From: Sphaerulina vaccinii
Taxonomy: Eukaryota; Ascomycota; Dothideomycetes; Mycosphaerellales; Mycosphaerellaceae
DNA: 64,000 nucleotides
Direction of reading: 5' to 3'
NCBI GenBank assembly: GCA_022570795.1
Contig: JAKUDP010000009.1
Location: forward strand, 806,001-870,000
In this document: positions 54,896 through 64,000 of the stretch, piece after piece
Layout: each line of letters begins with the position of its first letter
Numbering within the stretch: the stretch's first letter is position 1
Position numbers and translations under genes: made by a program
The notes under the pieces: generated by a model
Database searches by the model: none
What the model saw: only the letters and a program-made list of their open reading frames with translations
Told to the model about the DNA's origin: nothing

Positions 54896-56239
54896 TCAGG
54901 AGAGCAGTCCATCGTCTTCCTCAGCACGACTCAGCCTGACAGATCGCTTTGTCGGCCAGACTTGATCGAGTAGCTTGGGACTTTGCAGTCCCCAGTGCCA
55001 CAGTAGGCCAGCTACGAAACCAACTGCATCGTTCTTGAAAGCCAGACAGCCTGCCACCGTGATGAGCATAACCGTCCATCTGTCTTTGCTTTCCTGTTCG
55101 GTCGCCTGTCGCGACTTCCTCGGAGGCATTTGGTCGACACTATCCTCCTCAGCCTGTTCCCACAAGTCTTTCGATTCGCCCACACTTTGACCGACTTTCG
55201 ACAATTCAACACCTGCAGCCAGAACCATGATGCCAAGCAGGCCATGCGGGAAGCGTTGTAGAAGAGGTACGATGGCCTCACCAACGAAGAGGCCGAGAAT
55301 GAGCTTGATTGAGCCTAGGACGATGATGCTCGAACCACTCCTCGCTCCAAAGCGATATTGCCCTGCAAGCCCGCCAGATCCATGACAGACTGGCATAGCT
55401 CCAAACCAGCAGCCGATCAAGTTGGCGAAGGCGACAGAAAAGCCGACCGATGTAGTGCTTGGCGTAGGAGGAAATGATGGAAACAGACTTGCTGCTAATG
55501 AGGTTACAGCCAAGATACTGTTCAGTGTCGTCAGGGGCAGCTGAGGAATAGCCGCGTCGATGGCGCCTATCTTCCATGCCTTGCCAGAGGGCACGAAAGG
55601 TGAAGGATGCCAGATGCCAGCAGAGAAGCTCTTATCGTGGTCGGCTCCGGGAACAGCTGCTGCAATGACAAGTCCAATTAGGAAGACCACAAGAGCATAT
55701 GGAATGCGAGGAACGAGTGTTGCAACCAACAGGAACAGGAACGCTGCAATCGCCCAGAGGCGGTTGTCCCAGGCCGGTGACACCCAATCAAGAGGCTTCA
55801 TCAGGCTCGTTCCTGCACTGATCACCAAGCTCAAACCTGCACCGACTTGAATGCCTTTGACAACGCTAACGGGTACCACGCGGTGCAGCCACTTAAGCAA
55901 TCCTGTCGCACTGAGCAGGAAGATCGCTAACCCCATACTCAGCCCAGCAGCTGCAGTCTCTTCCTTGCTGAATCCTTGAGAGATCGCAACAGCCGCAATG
56001 GCTTTCATAGGTTGGACAGGAAGTGGTATACCAAAGAAGACACCAGTAAAGATATTGGCCAGTCCAGAAAAGACCAGCGTGGAACCCAGGTCGATGGAGC
56101 CTTTGATGGCCATCGCGATCATGAGGGGAAGTAATGTTCCAAGGTCACCGAGAGCGCCTGATAGCTCCGCCAGCGGAGATGTTTTAAGTGTTCGTACATT
56201 ATGCTGATGAATTAGGCGGAGTTCTGATTGCCAAGTCAT
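54896..56239 (-). CDS. MOT1-family molybdate (sulfate-permease-like) transporter
   Basis: 447 aa from the ATG at 56239 (MTWQSELRLIHQHNV); the frame is open upstream without ATG. The MOT1 pattern is clear: ELSGALGDLGTLLPLMIAMA in the first helix, then IFTGVFFGIPLPVQPMKAIA, where the Pro-Val-Gln-Pro-Met motif is diagnostic, and later GAMPVCHGSGGLAGQYRFGA, the second signature. About ten membrane helices. MOT1 proteins take up molybdate at very low concentration in algae, plants and some fungi, for nitrate reductase and other molybdenum-cofactor enzymes. A hydrophilic insert (about 365-405) carries a basic cluster. Single exon. Confidence 0.92.
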   Translation of the reverse strand: MTWQSELRLIHQHNVRTLKTSPLAELSGALGDLGTLLPLMIAMAIKGSIDLGSTLVFSGLANIFTGVFFGIPLPVQPMKAIAAVAISQGFSKEETAAAGLSMGLAIFLLSATGLLKWLHRVVPVSVVKGIQVGAGLSLVISAGTSLMKPLDWVSPAWDNRLWAIAAFLFLLVATLVPRIPYALVVFLIGLVIAAAVPGADHDKSFSAGIWHPSPFVPSGKAWKIGAIDAAIPQLPLTTLNSILAVTSLAASLFPSFPPTPSTTSVGFSVAFANLIGCWFGAMPVCHGSGGLAGQYRFGARSGSSIIVLGSIKLILGLFVGEAIVPLLQRFPHGLLGIMVLAAGVELSKVGQSVGESKDLWEQAEEDSVDQMPPRKSRQATEQESKDRWTVMLITVAGCLAFKNDAVGFVAGLLWHWGLQSPKLLDQVWPTKRSVRLSRAEEDDGLLS

Positions 56240-56546
56240 GCTGAAGCTGATATCTGGTGACAGTGATGATGTTCGCGAAGATATCAATAAAGAAACAAGG
56301 CGCCGATGAATGCTGATGCTAACGTGCACACAATCACATGGTGAAGTGAGATGGTGTGTAGAGCAGACTGACAGCGAATCGTGACTGCCTCCAATTGAGA
56401 TCCCACGCGTACACCCACCCTCGGCCGAAGAAGTGGCGGCACCGAAAAGTCAGCCGCGATTGCCTGACAGATTCTCCCCAAGTCATTAATATCATGTGAA
56501 CGCCTTTGCAGTGGCATGTCGTAGCATAGATTCTTAACGAGACTAC
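56240..56546. other. Short intergenic stretch
   Basis: MOT1 promoter and 3' flank of the 56547 gene, both on the minus strand. Nothing seen. Confidence 0.4.
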
Positions 56547-58280
56547 CTACCGAGTAAGCATGCTGAGCAATACCATCATACGCTGTCCAGAGTACTCCAT
56601 GGTCATCTTCGCTTCATCGTCCGCATCTGCATTTTTTCCAGTCTTCCGTCTGCCATTGCCAGCGACCTTGTCCTGTCTCAGCTTGACGCCTTGCTCGACC
56701 AGCACCTTCGTACGATGTAGGTCTTGTGTCAACTCCCCGGATTTCCATAACTCTCGAAGCAGGCTTTCTGCCAACAAGCTCACCTTAGCATTATCCGTGG
56801 CCGAAGTGTTCGTGGCCGTGCTGGTAGCGAAAGATCTTTCAAACTCTCCTTGGTCGATCTTTCCTTCGGTGGCATTCGTTCCGATAAGTGGGCGGAAGAG
56901 CATCTCGTTCAACGATGCCTGGTAGTCGGGATTCATGTAGGGTTTTAGAGGACATGCGAACTGCTGGAATACATTCAAGGGCAATGGTCTGATGAACTCG
57001 GTATAGATGGCGAAAAGCTCTTCCGTGTCGACGAACATATTTGGAGCTATGCGACTGAAGTTCGTCAAGAGTGTGAGAAATCTCTGTCGTAGGCGTATTG
57101 ACTCCATGCCACCGAACTCTGCAATAGCGTCGCCATCGGTGGCTTCGGAGAAGCCACTGTCATTATCGTCGTCTTCTATAGCTGTATCTGGATTCGCTGG
57201 TGTTCGACTTCGCCTGCTCCTAGGAGCTGTCGCCGAGCGAGATCTCCTCGACCTGGTCTCTGCTGTGTCTTCGTCAGACTCATTATCGAGGTAGTCGCCA
57301 AACTCATCGTTGTCCAGATCGAGCTTCTGTCGCTTGGCGCCTTTAGCCTCCTCCTTCTTCTTCGGTGGCTTCGTCTCGTTCTTCCATATCTCGCCAAACT
57401 CGGCCACGCTCTTCGCGGTACCATCTGCTAACACTGCACGCATGACTCGTCGCTTGTTGTTCCTACCAGCACCGACGATCGACATGTGCCGCGCTATCAG
57501 AGTATTTCCGAGCTCTGGACCTCTTCGCCCAGACGAAGAGTATGACTCCAGGTCTTCCTCCATGATATCTAGTATCAGCTCCATCCACACACTCCATCTC
57601 GCCCACCTCGCTTTGTAAGTAACGCTGCAATTGAACGCCCATCCAACCACTGCCCAGAAATCTTGGGCATTCTCGGCAATTGACTGCTCCTCGACATACT
57701 TGCTCTTAAGTCTTCCTGTATCTTCTTCCTCGTCACTTGCGTAGGTGTGACCAGATCGCCTAGTCTTCGCTCGGCTCGAGCGATTATTTCGGCCGTCAAT
57801 GGGCGCTCCGAACTGCAGTGCTTCACGAATTCCTGCATTCTCCACACCAACCACTGCAACAACTTCTCGCAAGTACCTCAAGGCGTCGTTGGCCGCAGCT
57901 TGTCTGTCTTGATCGTCGGTGCGCGTAGTCATCATTGGATGCACAGCTAGCGTGGAAGCAAGCGCCAGATGCTGCGGTGGTGGTATACATGCAGGCGTGT
58001 TCGTATCGAGTCCGGCATTGAGACCACTCGAAAGGATGGAAAAGCCTTGCGAGAAGAGCTGTTCCTCGAGACATATGGAGCACTGGTCGAGCAGCGTTGC
58101 CGGCACTGGTCTTACTGCACGTCGTTTCCGGGAAGACATACTGCCTTGTGCTGTTTGTGTCGCGTTCTGCGAGCTGGCCTTACGCTTGGGAGAGGAGAGG
58201 ATGTCCGGATTCTGAAAGACAGAATGACCAGAGACCGGTTCATGTCGAAGCTCCTTGAGCAGTCTACTGTGTTTGGCCAT
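56547..58280 (-). CDS. Unknown acidic nuclear protein
   Basis: 577 aa from the Met at 58280 (MAKHSRLLKELRHEPVSGHS); the same frame is open to 58538 with other Met codons, so the start is uncertain. I do not recognise a family. There is a basic patch (SSRKRRAVRPVPA, about 55), a helical region with conserved-looking WAVVGWAFNCSVTYKARWAR and WSVWMELILDIMEEDLE (about 220-260), a strongly acidic and basic linker (EFGDYLDNESDEDTAETRSRRSRS), and a C-terminal helical region ending in MVLLSMLTR. Composition suggests a nuclear protein. Single exon, codon use like its neighbours. Confidence 0.75.
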   Translation of the reverse strand: MAKHSRLLKELRHEPVSGHSVFQNPDILSSPKRKASSQNATQTAQGSMSSRKRRAVRPVPATLLDQCSICLEEQLFSQGFSILSSGLNAGLDTNTPACIPPPQHLALASTLAVHPMMTTRTDDQDRQAAANDALRYLREVVAVVGVENAGIREALQFGAPIDGRNNRSSRAKTRRSGHTYASDEEEDTGRLKSKYVEEQSIAENAQDFWAVVGWAFNCSVTYKARWARWSVWMELILDIMEEDLESYSSSGRRGPELGNTLIARHMSIVGAGRNNKRRVMRAVLADGTAKSVAEFGEIWKNETKPPKKKEEAKGAKRQKLDLDNDEFGDYLDNESDEDTAETRSRRSRSATAPRSRRSRTPANPDTAIEDDDNDSGFSEATDGDAIAEFGGMESIRLRQRFLTLLTNFSRIAPNMFVDTEELFAIYTEFIRPLPLNVFQQFACPLKPYMNPDYQASLNEMLFRPLIGTNATEGKIDQGEFERSFATSTATNTSATDNAKVSLLAESLLRELWKSGELTQDLHRTKVLVEQGVKLRQDKVAGNGRRKTGKNADADDEAKMTMEYSGQRMMVLLSMLTR

Positions 58281-59248
58281 GTTCGGCAGGCTCAATTCAC
58301 TCGAGGTGTATTTTGGGGAGGGATCGTAGGAGAAGTCGAAGTCGCGTGTCAGGTAGACGCGTTCCTGCTGCCTCTGCCAAGCACAAATCATCACTTGTAC
58401 CTTGCCATTTGTCTCCTCTTCTTCTACTCTCATCACTGCGTACTCGTGCCCATCAGCATCAGCATCGCCCATACACATACCCACGTGCATTTCGGGACCA
58501 ATGGACTGCTTTGACTGCAAGAATAGCAGCATCTTCATGCCAGCTCCTCACAAGCGGTGCAGACCAAGGACGACAGCAATGTGACCTTACAACGATCTCT
58601 ACAAGTGCCAATTCAGGATTCGAAATTCAAAGTCTCCGAGACGAAGCACACATTAATGCCCAGGACTCGCCGCCACGATGCAATGGGTGATTCGCAAATG
58701 AATGTAGACTGCGGATGGACACAGATGTTCTGCACGCAACATCAACGCATGCAGCCTCCACAAAGGTCTCTCGCAACCTATTCTTGTACCCACTTCAATC
58801 CCCTCGGAAATAGTGGCATGGACCTGTTCATCCTCCTTGTGATCGGACAAGTTTCCCAGCCGCAATGCTTCTGCATGAATCCTTAGTCTCTCTGCCAACC
58901 ACATTCGCTGATCAAACTACTCGTGCATCAACGAGGTGTCCCACAAATCACTGATGGATCTAGGAAGCGCGTGTTGGTGCATGTTGGCGCCTGGCGGGAC
59001 ACGACGGAGAAGGATTAATCGACGGTCTACTTGAGCAGGTGCCCTGGTGATGCGTGCGTACATGCGGCAAGTGGTATGGTACTGCGCTGGCACAGCACTG
59101 CTAAAGGATCTTCTTCCACTCCATGCAATATATATATCAGCAACAAGGGCTCTGTAATCGGCTTCTCCTGGACAGTACCAATACTGTGGCGGACAATATT
59201 CATATGACCATCCATCACCGATTACTTGAAATCAGAGCAACAGAAATA
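58281..59248. other. Intergenic, divergent promoters
   Basis: Between the 56547 gene and the amine oxidase gene. TATATATAT at 59128-59136 lies about 115 bp upstream of the oxidase ATG and is a likely TATA box. No gene seen. Confidence 0.45.
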
Positions 59249-60773
59249 ATGCGGTCTTGGCCAGTCATCCTGCCAGCCTTGGGCTTAGTGAGCACCACAA
59301 TCGCCACATATGGCGAAACTATCGAGAGCGACGTTGCTATCATCGGTGGTGGTTCTAGCGGAACATACGCAGCGGTTCGGCTTCAACAAATGGGCAAGAC
59401 AGTAACCGTCATAGAGAAGCAAGGGCAACTTGGTGGTAAGTGAGCATGTACTTATCAACATACGTGGAAGCTGACTTATCCTAGGACACGTCGAGACCTA
59501 TGTCGAGCCGGGCATGAATCAGACTTTCGACTACGGTGTCTATATCCTTTCGAGCATATCCGTGGTCACCGACTTCTTCGCTCACTTCAACACGTCACTT
59601 GTGCCTTTCGTGACCACTCCTCCATCGCAGCAGGCCTTTGCGGATTTCAAGACAGGCGCTGCCGTCAACGTAACATCGAACACCACAGAGCTGGTGGCTG
59701 CACTGGCTAGATATGTCGAGCAGCTGCAGAAGTATTCGAATTTCACTTCTTCAGAAGGCTGGGAGCAGCTACCCTCCCCAATACCAGACGACCTTCTTCT
59801 GCCGTTCGGTGAGTGACTAGCGAGCAGGGCGGCCATCATGTCACATCTGGGGTCGTTGCTGATCTTGTGAACAGGCGAGTTCGTGGAGAAGTATAAGCTT
59901 GAAGCCATAGTTGACACGGTCTTCGTCTTCTTCCAAGGCGTAGGAAACCTTCTCGCTCAGCCCACACTATACATAATGCGATACTTTGACCAGCGCATAA
60001 CCACGGAAACCGCCACTGGTGGATTCCTCACGAATCCAAAATCTGACAATCAATTACCCTTCGATAAGGCGCTCCGTGAACTCCGTCATGGCATTGGATC
60101 TTCACCAGGTGGTGCGGTGTTCCTCAACAGCAATATCACAAACGTCAAGCGAGAGGCAAAGAAAGTTCATATCAAAGTTGACACGCCCCACGGCTGCAGG
60201 ACCGTGAAGGCGTCAAAGCTGCTCATGGCCATACCTCCCAAGTTGTCCAACCTGGCATTCATGGATCTCAGCACAAGTGATAACGACCTTCTCGGGAAGT
60301 TCAATAACAGCTACTATTACGCTGCCGTCATGTCCAACACCGGTGTCCCAGCGAATACACTGCGTCTCACCAATGTCGATCCCAAAGCTCCGCTCAACGT
60401 ACCAGCTCAGCCAGCCATGTTCGTCCTCGAGAATCTGGGTCGAGATGCAGGCTTGTATGGTGCGTACTATGGCAGTACAACTCCCCTGTCAGAGGAGACT
60501 GTCAAGGCTACGATGCTCGCCGAGGTCAAGAAATTGGGATACTCAAGCGAACCTCAGATGCTTGCGTTCTCTAACCATTCGCCATTTCTGCTCACAGCGT
60601 CGCTGGAGGAGATCAGAAATGGGGTTCATGAGAAGATCCTACGTTTGCAAGGAAAGCAGAACACATGGTGGACAGGTGCGGCTTGGAACAAACCCGCAAC
60701 TGCAGATTTGTGGAAGTACACTGAAGAGCAAGTATTGCCTAAGCTGATAGCAAGCTTAGAAGAGGACTGTTAG
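59249..60773 (+). CDS. Secreted FAD-dependent amine oxidase-like oxidoreductase
   Basis: CDS is 59249-59435, 59485-59808 and 59875-60773, 469 aa. The start gives a signal peptide (MRSWPVILPALGLVSTTIA). The FAD-binding dinucleotide site is SDVAIIGGGSSGTYAAVRLQ, followed by VIEKQGQLGGHVETY across the first intron, the usual second FAD contact. The substrate half is flavin amine oxidase-like (KASKLLMAIPPKLSNLAF) and ends WWTGAAWN. Similar fungal proteins are annotated as FAD amine oxidases or by analogy to beta-cyclopiazonate dehydrogenase, but the substrate is unknown. Multiple N-glycosylation sequons fit secretion. Both introns (49 and 66 nt) keep frame, with the second after TTCG in a GTGAGT donor. 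Confidence 0.88.
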
Positions 60774-61549
60774 GGTGAAGAGGTCGGTCCATTACAGTCT
60801 CCAAGCTTATGCACCTGTTCTAATCGCGTCCTGGCACGAGAGTACCTCCCGTACTACTTCCTCCTCTCGCCTCACATCACCACTCCTTCTCGTCCAACTT
60901 GATGAAACATACTGTCTTTCTTATGCGAACGTTACACACAACGAGTTCGTGCAATCGAATCCAGCTAGATGCGCCATTGGCTCCACAAGACCCCTTGTGG
61001 CTGGAAGGCTCTAGCCAGTCATGTTGCGAGGATATGGACTCGGCAGCAAATGCTTGTCGGCTTCCTCACAACCTCAGCCAGAGAGTGGGGTGTGTGTATT
61101 CTGCTGCGTTTCTTTGTTCTGTTTCCCAACAACATCACACCCCGTTTCGCACGTCGTTCCTTGCTTTTCTTCACTACATTTCTGTGGTGTGCGGAGAGGA
61201 GAGTTGTGGAAGGTTTCAAGAGGTGCGTAGAACTGGCGAAAGGGTCCGAGGTCCAAGAGAAGGAGATGGGAGAGCAATCGTTGAATGCGACAAGCTCGGC
61301 CAGCGCAGATATTGCTGTGAGCGCGTCGAGAATATGGACTGATGGTTGAGAAACAGGAGCAGCAGGTCTTTGATCTTATCACGAGGTACGCGACCCAACG
61401 ACGAATGCACGCGACTCAATCCAACCCACCATTGCCCTCATCGTGAAAAACTTTTTGTTCCACGACGAGCCATTGCGCGCACACGACACTCTCAACAAGA
61501 GCACGAATCTGACAAGAGATATCACAGTTGATTATTGCAGCCAGCCAGC
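60774..61549. other. Intergenic, CNBP promoter and 5' UTR
   Basis: It contains pyrimidine-rich runs near 60850-60900 and 61120-61180. Open frames here look non-coding. The start of the CNBP-like gene is at 61550. Confidence 0.45.
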
Positions 61550-62323
61550 ATGTCTTCTCTTTCGCGCCGAGCATGCTACAAGTGTGGCAATGTGGGACAC
61601 TATGCCGAGGTATGCTCGAGCAGTGAGCGATTGTGCTACAACTGCAAGCAGCCAGGACACGAGAGCAACAACTGCCCTCACCCAAGGACAACTGAGACGA
61701 AGCAATGTTATCATTGTCAAGGCCTTGGCCACGTTCAGGCCGACTGCCCTACGCTCCGGTTGAGTGGTGGAGCTCGTGGTGCAGGTAACTGCTACTCGTG
61801 CGGCCAGACTGGCCACCTTGCGGTATGCGGTCCAAAGTGTGCGCCTGTCGAACATGTTACTGATCTGTCGTAGCGCGAATGCCCAACTCCAAATGCTGCT
61901 CCTACTGCCCCAGCTGCCCCTGGCGTTGGTCGTGGATCTGGTTTCCCAGCTCGCGGTGGTGGCTTCAGAGGCGGGTTCCGAGGTGGTTTCGCTGGTGGCA
62001 ATCGTGCGGCAACCTGCTACAAGTGTGGAGGACCAAATCACTTTGCTCGCGATTGCCAGGCGCAGGCCATGAAGTGCTATGCTTGCGGCAAACTTGGACA
62101 CATTTCCCGCGACTGCACTGCACCAAATGGAGGTCCTTTGAACAGCGCAGGCAAGACTTGCTACCGCTGCGGTGAGGCCGGTCACATTTCTCGCGACTGC
62201 CAATCTGCTGAGCAGATCAATGGCACTCCAGTTGTGAACGGTGACGGAGCTGCCGAAGCTGTCGTTCAGCCAGCCCTGGAGCCAATTGCTGCTCCGATTG
62301 CGCCGGCTCCAGTCGCCGCGTAG
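61550..62323 (+). CDS. gis2: CNBP/Gis2-type protein with seven CCHC zinc knuckles
   Basis: CDS is 61550-61822 joined to 61874-62323, 240 aa. Seven CX2CX4HX4C knuckles: CYKCGNVGHYAEVC, CYNCKQPGHESNNC, CYHCQGLGHVQADC, CYSCGQTGHLAREC (completed across the intron), CYKCGGPNHFARDC, CYACGKLGHISRDC and CYRCGEAGHISRDC. Between the fourth and fifth is a Gly/Arg/Phe-rich linker of about 45 residues (GFRGGFRGG), like the RGG box of CNBP. A disordered Ala/Pro-rich tail ends the protein. Yeast Gis2 and human CNBP bind single-stranded G-rich RNA and polysomes and aid translation. In the unspliced frame a stop would truncate the protein after knuckle 4, so splicing of the 51-nt intron is essential. Confidence 0.93.
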
Positions 62324-62933
62324 ACAAACCTCTTTCCAAGCTCTACATGCGCTCCGACTGGCCACTTGAGCGCGAAACACACATGAAAGTCTTCTTTCTG
62401 GCCAACACGAATTTCAGTCTCCTGACTTTGTGCTCTGCTATGTTCCTGGATATAAGAAACCAGAGCAGTGGCAACTGCACGGAATCGATTTTTTTCTCAT
62501 TATACCAGCATTGACTCTACTCCGCATCGAGCGTTCGAAACGATCTCATGACCAACGACACACCAAATCCACAACAAAAGTTTTCCTTTACGACCTTTCA
62601 CGACTACGAAACAAACCCAGCATACCGTATACCTTATACTGAGCCGAGGCTTATCTCTAATCAGATGAGGTAAGGCAGATCCGAAACGAAGGATGGAAAG
62701 AAGACGCCGGTGACGAATAAGGCCCATGTCGATGTTGCGGGAAGACATTGTGGCTACGGCAGTCGCGGGAGGTAGGACAAGCAATTGAGATGGGGATGCG
62801 CATGTACGGCGGTGGAGCGAGCGAACGAGTGAAGTAAGTCTGGTGGAAGTGGTAGTCGTTCATGTCACAGAGATAGATGAACGAAACCGATCGATTGACA
62901 CGGAACCGTGCATTACGTGACCTTCGAGAATAT
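62324..62933. other. Intergenic, convergent 3' region
   Basis: 610 bp between the CNBP stop and the proline-racemase-family stop. Nothing seen. Confidence 0.5.
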
Positions 62934-64000
62934 CTACACCTGCCCAGTCCCGCCCTCGAGCACATGGTCGAGCAAAGACGCCGAAGCAGTTGTATGCCAC
63001 GCATCACTAACGCGAAAGCCTTGGTCGAACGGATCCGTCGAGTCTAGTACAAGCTGCTTGAAGCCTGTGATCCAACCTCTTCCTTTCACCACTGGTATCA
63101 CCGCATCGTACTCTCCGACCTTTGTCACTCCACGTATATGGCTAATGAACTCAGTGCCGATAAAACTCCTGTTCCTGAACGTCTGATCAATTTCGAGCTG
63201 CTTCCGAGCATGTAGGATCGCCAACCGAGCACAAGTTCCAGTACCACAAGGACATCGGTCAAGCCTTCCCGGCATGACTACGGTAGCGTTTCTCGAGACC
63301 TTGCCACCCGAGCTGCCATCATCAAGAAGCGGTTCTGTGAAGACCAAGATCGTTACCCCTCGTATCGCTGTGTTTTCGGGATGAACAGGCGTATACACCT
63401 CCCTGACAGCCTTCTTGATCCTTTCTCCTAACTCAACCAGCTTCGCGCCTTTCCTTCCCTCATCATCCTCGTCCAGCGTCATGCTAAACTGCCCGAGATC
63501 CACGACGGCGAACATCATTCCTCCGTAAGCAATGTCAAGTTTGACTGTTCCCAAGTCAGGAACATCGACCTCCAAGTCTAACTTGAACACAAAAGCTGCA
63601 ACATTCTCAAACTCAACATTCTTACACTTTCCATTCTCACACTCCGCCACAACCTTCACAAGACCCGCAGCTGTATCGAGCTTCAGTTCCGTCTTCGGTT
63701 CCTTCATCATCACCATTCCGGTCTCGAGAAGCACAGTCACGACACAAATGATATTGTTCCCGGACATGGGCACGTACTCCTCGCTCTCCATAATAAGGAA
63801 CCCAGCATCCGCTTCAGGATTACAGGGTGGCAGTATGACGTTCGCGCACATTGCAGCTTTGCCGCGAGGTTCGTTTAGGATCAATTGACGAATCTGATCC
63901 AGTTGAGGTGTACGCCAGAACTTGAGCATCTTCTCGTGCATTGTCTTGCATCCTGGTGGATCGAGGACGCTGCCGGTCATCACTTCGCCGACTTCGCCTT
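62934..64000 (-). CDS. Proline racemase / hydroxyproline dehydratase-family enzyme, partial (5' end off right edge)
   Basis: The frame is open to 64000, with GEVGEVMTGSVLDPPG just before the first internal Met, so the N-terminus lies outside the window. About 355 residues are seen. The fold's landmarks are EPRGKAAMCAN, EEYVPMSGNNIICV and DRCPCGTGTCARLA. The first catalytic residue, Cys in proline racemase (MCGH), is Ser here (PMSGNN); the second is Cys (PCGTGTC). Ser/Cys members are known among bacterial hydroxyproline 2-epimerases and trans-3-hydroxyproline dehydratases, so racemisation of proline itself is less likely. Overall the sequence resembles bacterial members closely. Regulation is not seen. 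Confidence 0.88.
   Translation of the reverse strand, partial: GEVGEVMTGSVLDPPGCKTMHEKMLKFWRTPQLDQIRQLILNEPRGKAAMCANVILPPCNPEADAGFLIMESEEYVPMSGNNIICVVTVLLETGMVMMKEPKTELKLDTAAGLVKVVAECENGKCKNVEFENVAAFVFKLDLEVDVPDLGTVKLDIAYGGMMFAVVDLGQFSMTLDEDDEGRKGAKLVELGERIKKAVREVYTPVHPENTAIRGVTILVFTEPLLDDGSSGGKVSRNATVVMPGRLDRCPCGTGTCARLAILHARKQLEIDQTFRNRSFIGTEFISHIRGVTKVGEYDAVIPVVKGRGWITGFKQLVLDSTDPFDQGFRVSDAWHTTASASLLDHVLEGGTGQV

Noticed and set aside
1..64000. tRNA, rRNA, CRISPR or intact transposase genes
   Set aside because: I looked for T-loop-like GTTCGA patterns, arrays and transposase-like proteins, and found none; a tRNA scan program would be decisive.

Overview
The window reads as nuclear DNA of a filamentous ascomycete. 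It has about 29 protein genes on both strands with short spliceosomal introns (mostly 48-62 nt, GTRNGY donors, CTAAC or CTGAC branch sites), fungus-specific families (class III-type chitin synthase, RTA1, Zn2Cys6 factor, GH64 glucanase, tannase/feruloyl esterase, MOT1, Ies4) and intergenic gaps of roughly 0.3-2 kb. The three related introns described below recall the introner-like elements known from Dothideomycetes, especially Mycosphaerellaceae. That placement is inference. I saw no tRNA, rRNA, CRISPR array or intact transposon.

Layout. 1-5.7 kb: the edge of a bZIP gene, a block of decayed ~180-bp tandem repeats, and an eight-exon secreted choice-of-anchor-B protein whose 19-nt microexon lies between two nearly identical 50-nt introns. 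5.7-17.6 kb: an unknown nuclear protein, the GID ligase scaffold (RanBPM/Gid1), INO80 subunit Ies4, an F-box protein, a membrane J-protein and Pol I subunit Rpa43. 17.7-24.7 kb: an RTA1 membrane protein divergent from an Upc2-like zinc-cluster factor, then a large sterol glucosyltransferase-like protein. 25.9-33.5 kb: a MARVEL/Nce102-like protein, the AMPK catalytic subunit Snf1, a frameshifted Gfd2/YDR514C-like nuclease and a tiny membrane protein. 33.8-41 kb: an AIFM3-like Rieske/FAD oxidoreductase, an SPKK protein, exosome cap protein Rrp4 and a chitin synthase. 42-48 kb: a DUF218 protein, then secreted tannase/feruloyl esterase and GH64 glucanase. 48-56 kb: a CorA metal transporter, dihydroorotase, an MFS sugar transporter and a MOT1 molybdate-type transporter. 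56.5-64 kb: an unknown acidic nuclear protein, a secreted FAD amine oxidase, a seven-knuckle CNBP/Gis2 protein and a proline-racemase-family enzyme running off the right edge.

The genes are mostly housekeeping and do not form one pathway or a metabolite cluster. Snf1 and Gid1 both act in carbon-source switching, and the secreted hydrolases sit near a sugar transporter, but nothing in the sequence proves co-regulation. The most notable signal is a dispersed family of three related introns (134, 151 and 153 nt) in three unrelated genes (sterol glucosyltransferase, CorA, sugar transporter). They share an internal fold-back and the branch-site region, and two of them have terminal inverted repeats just inside the splice sites. 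This is what introner-like, intron-creating mobile elements should look like.
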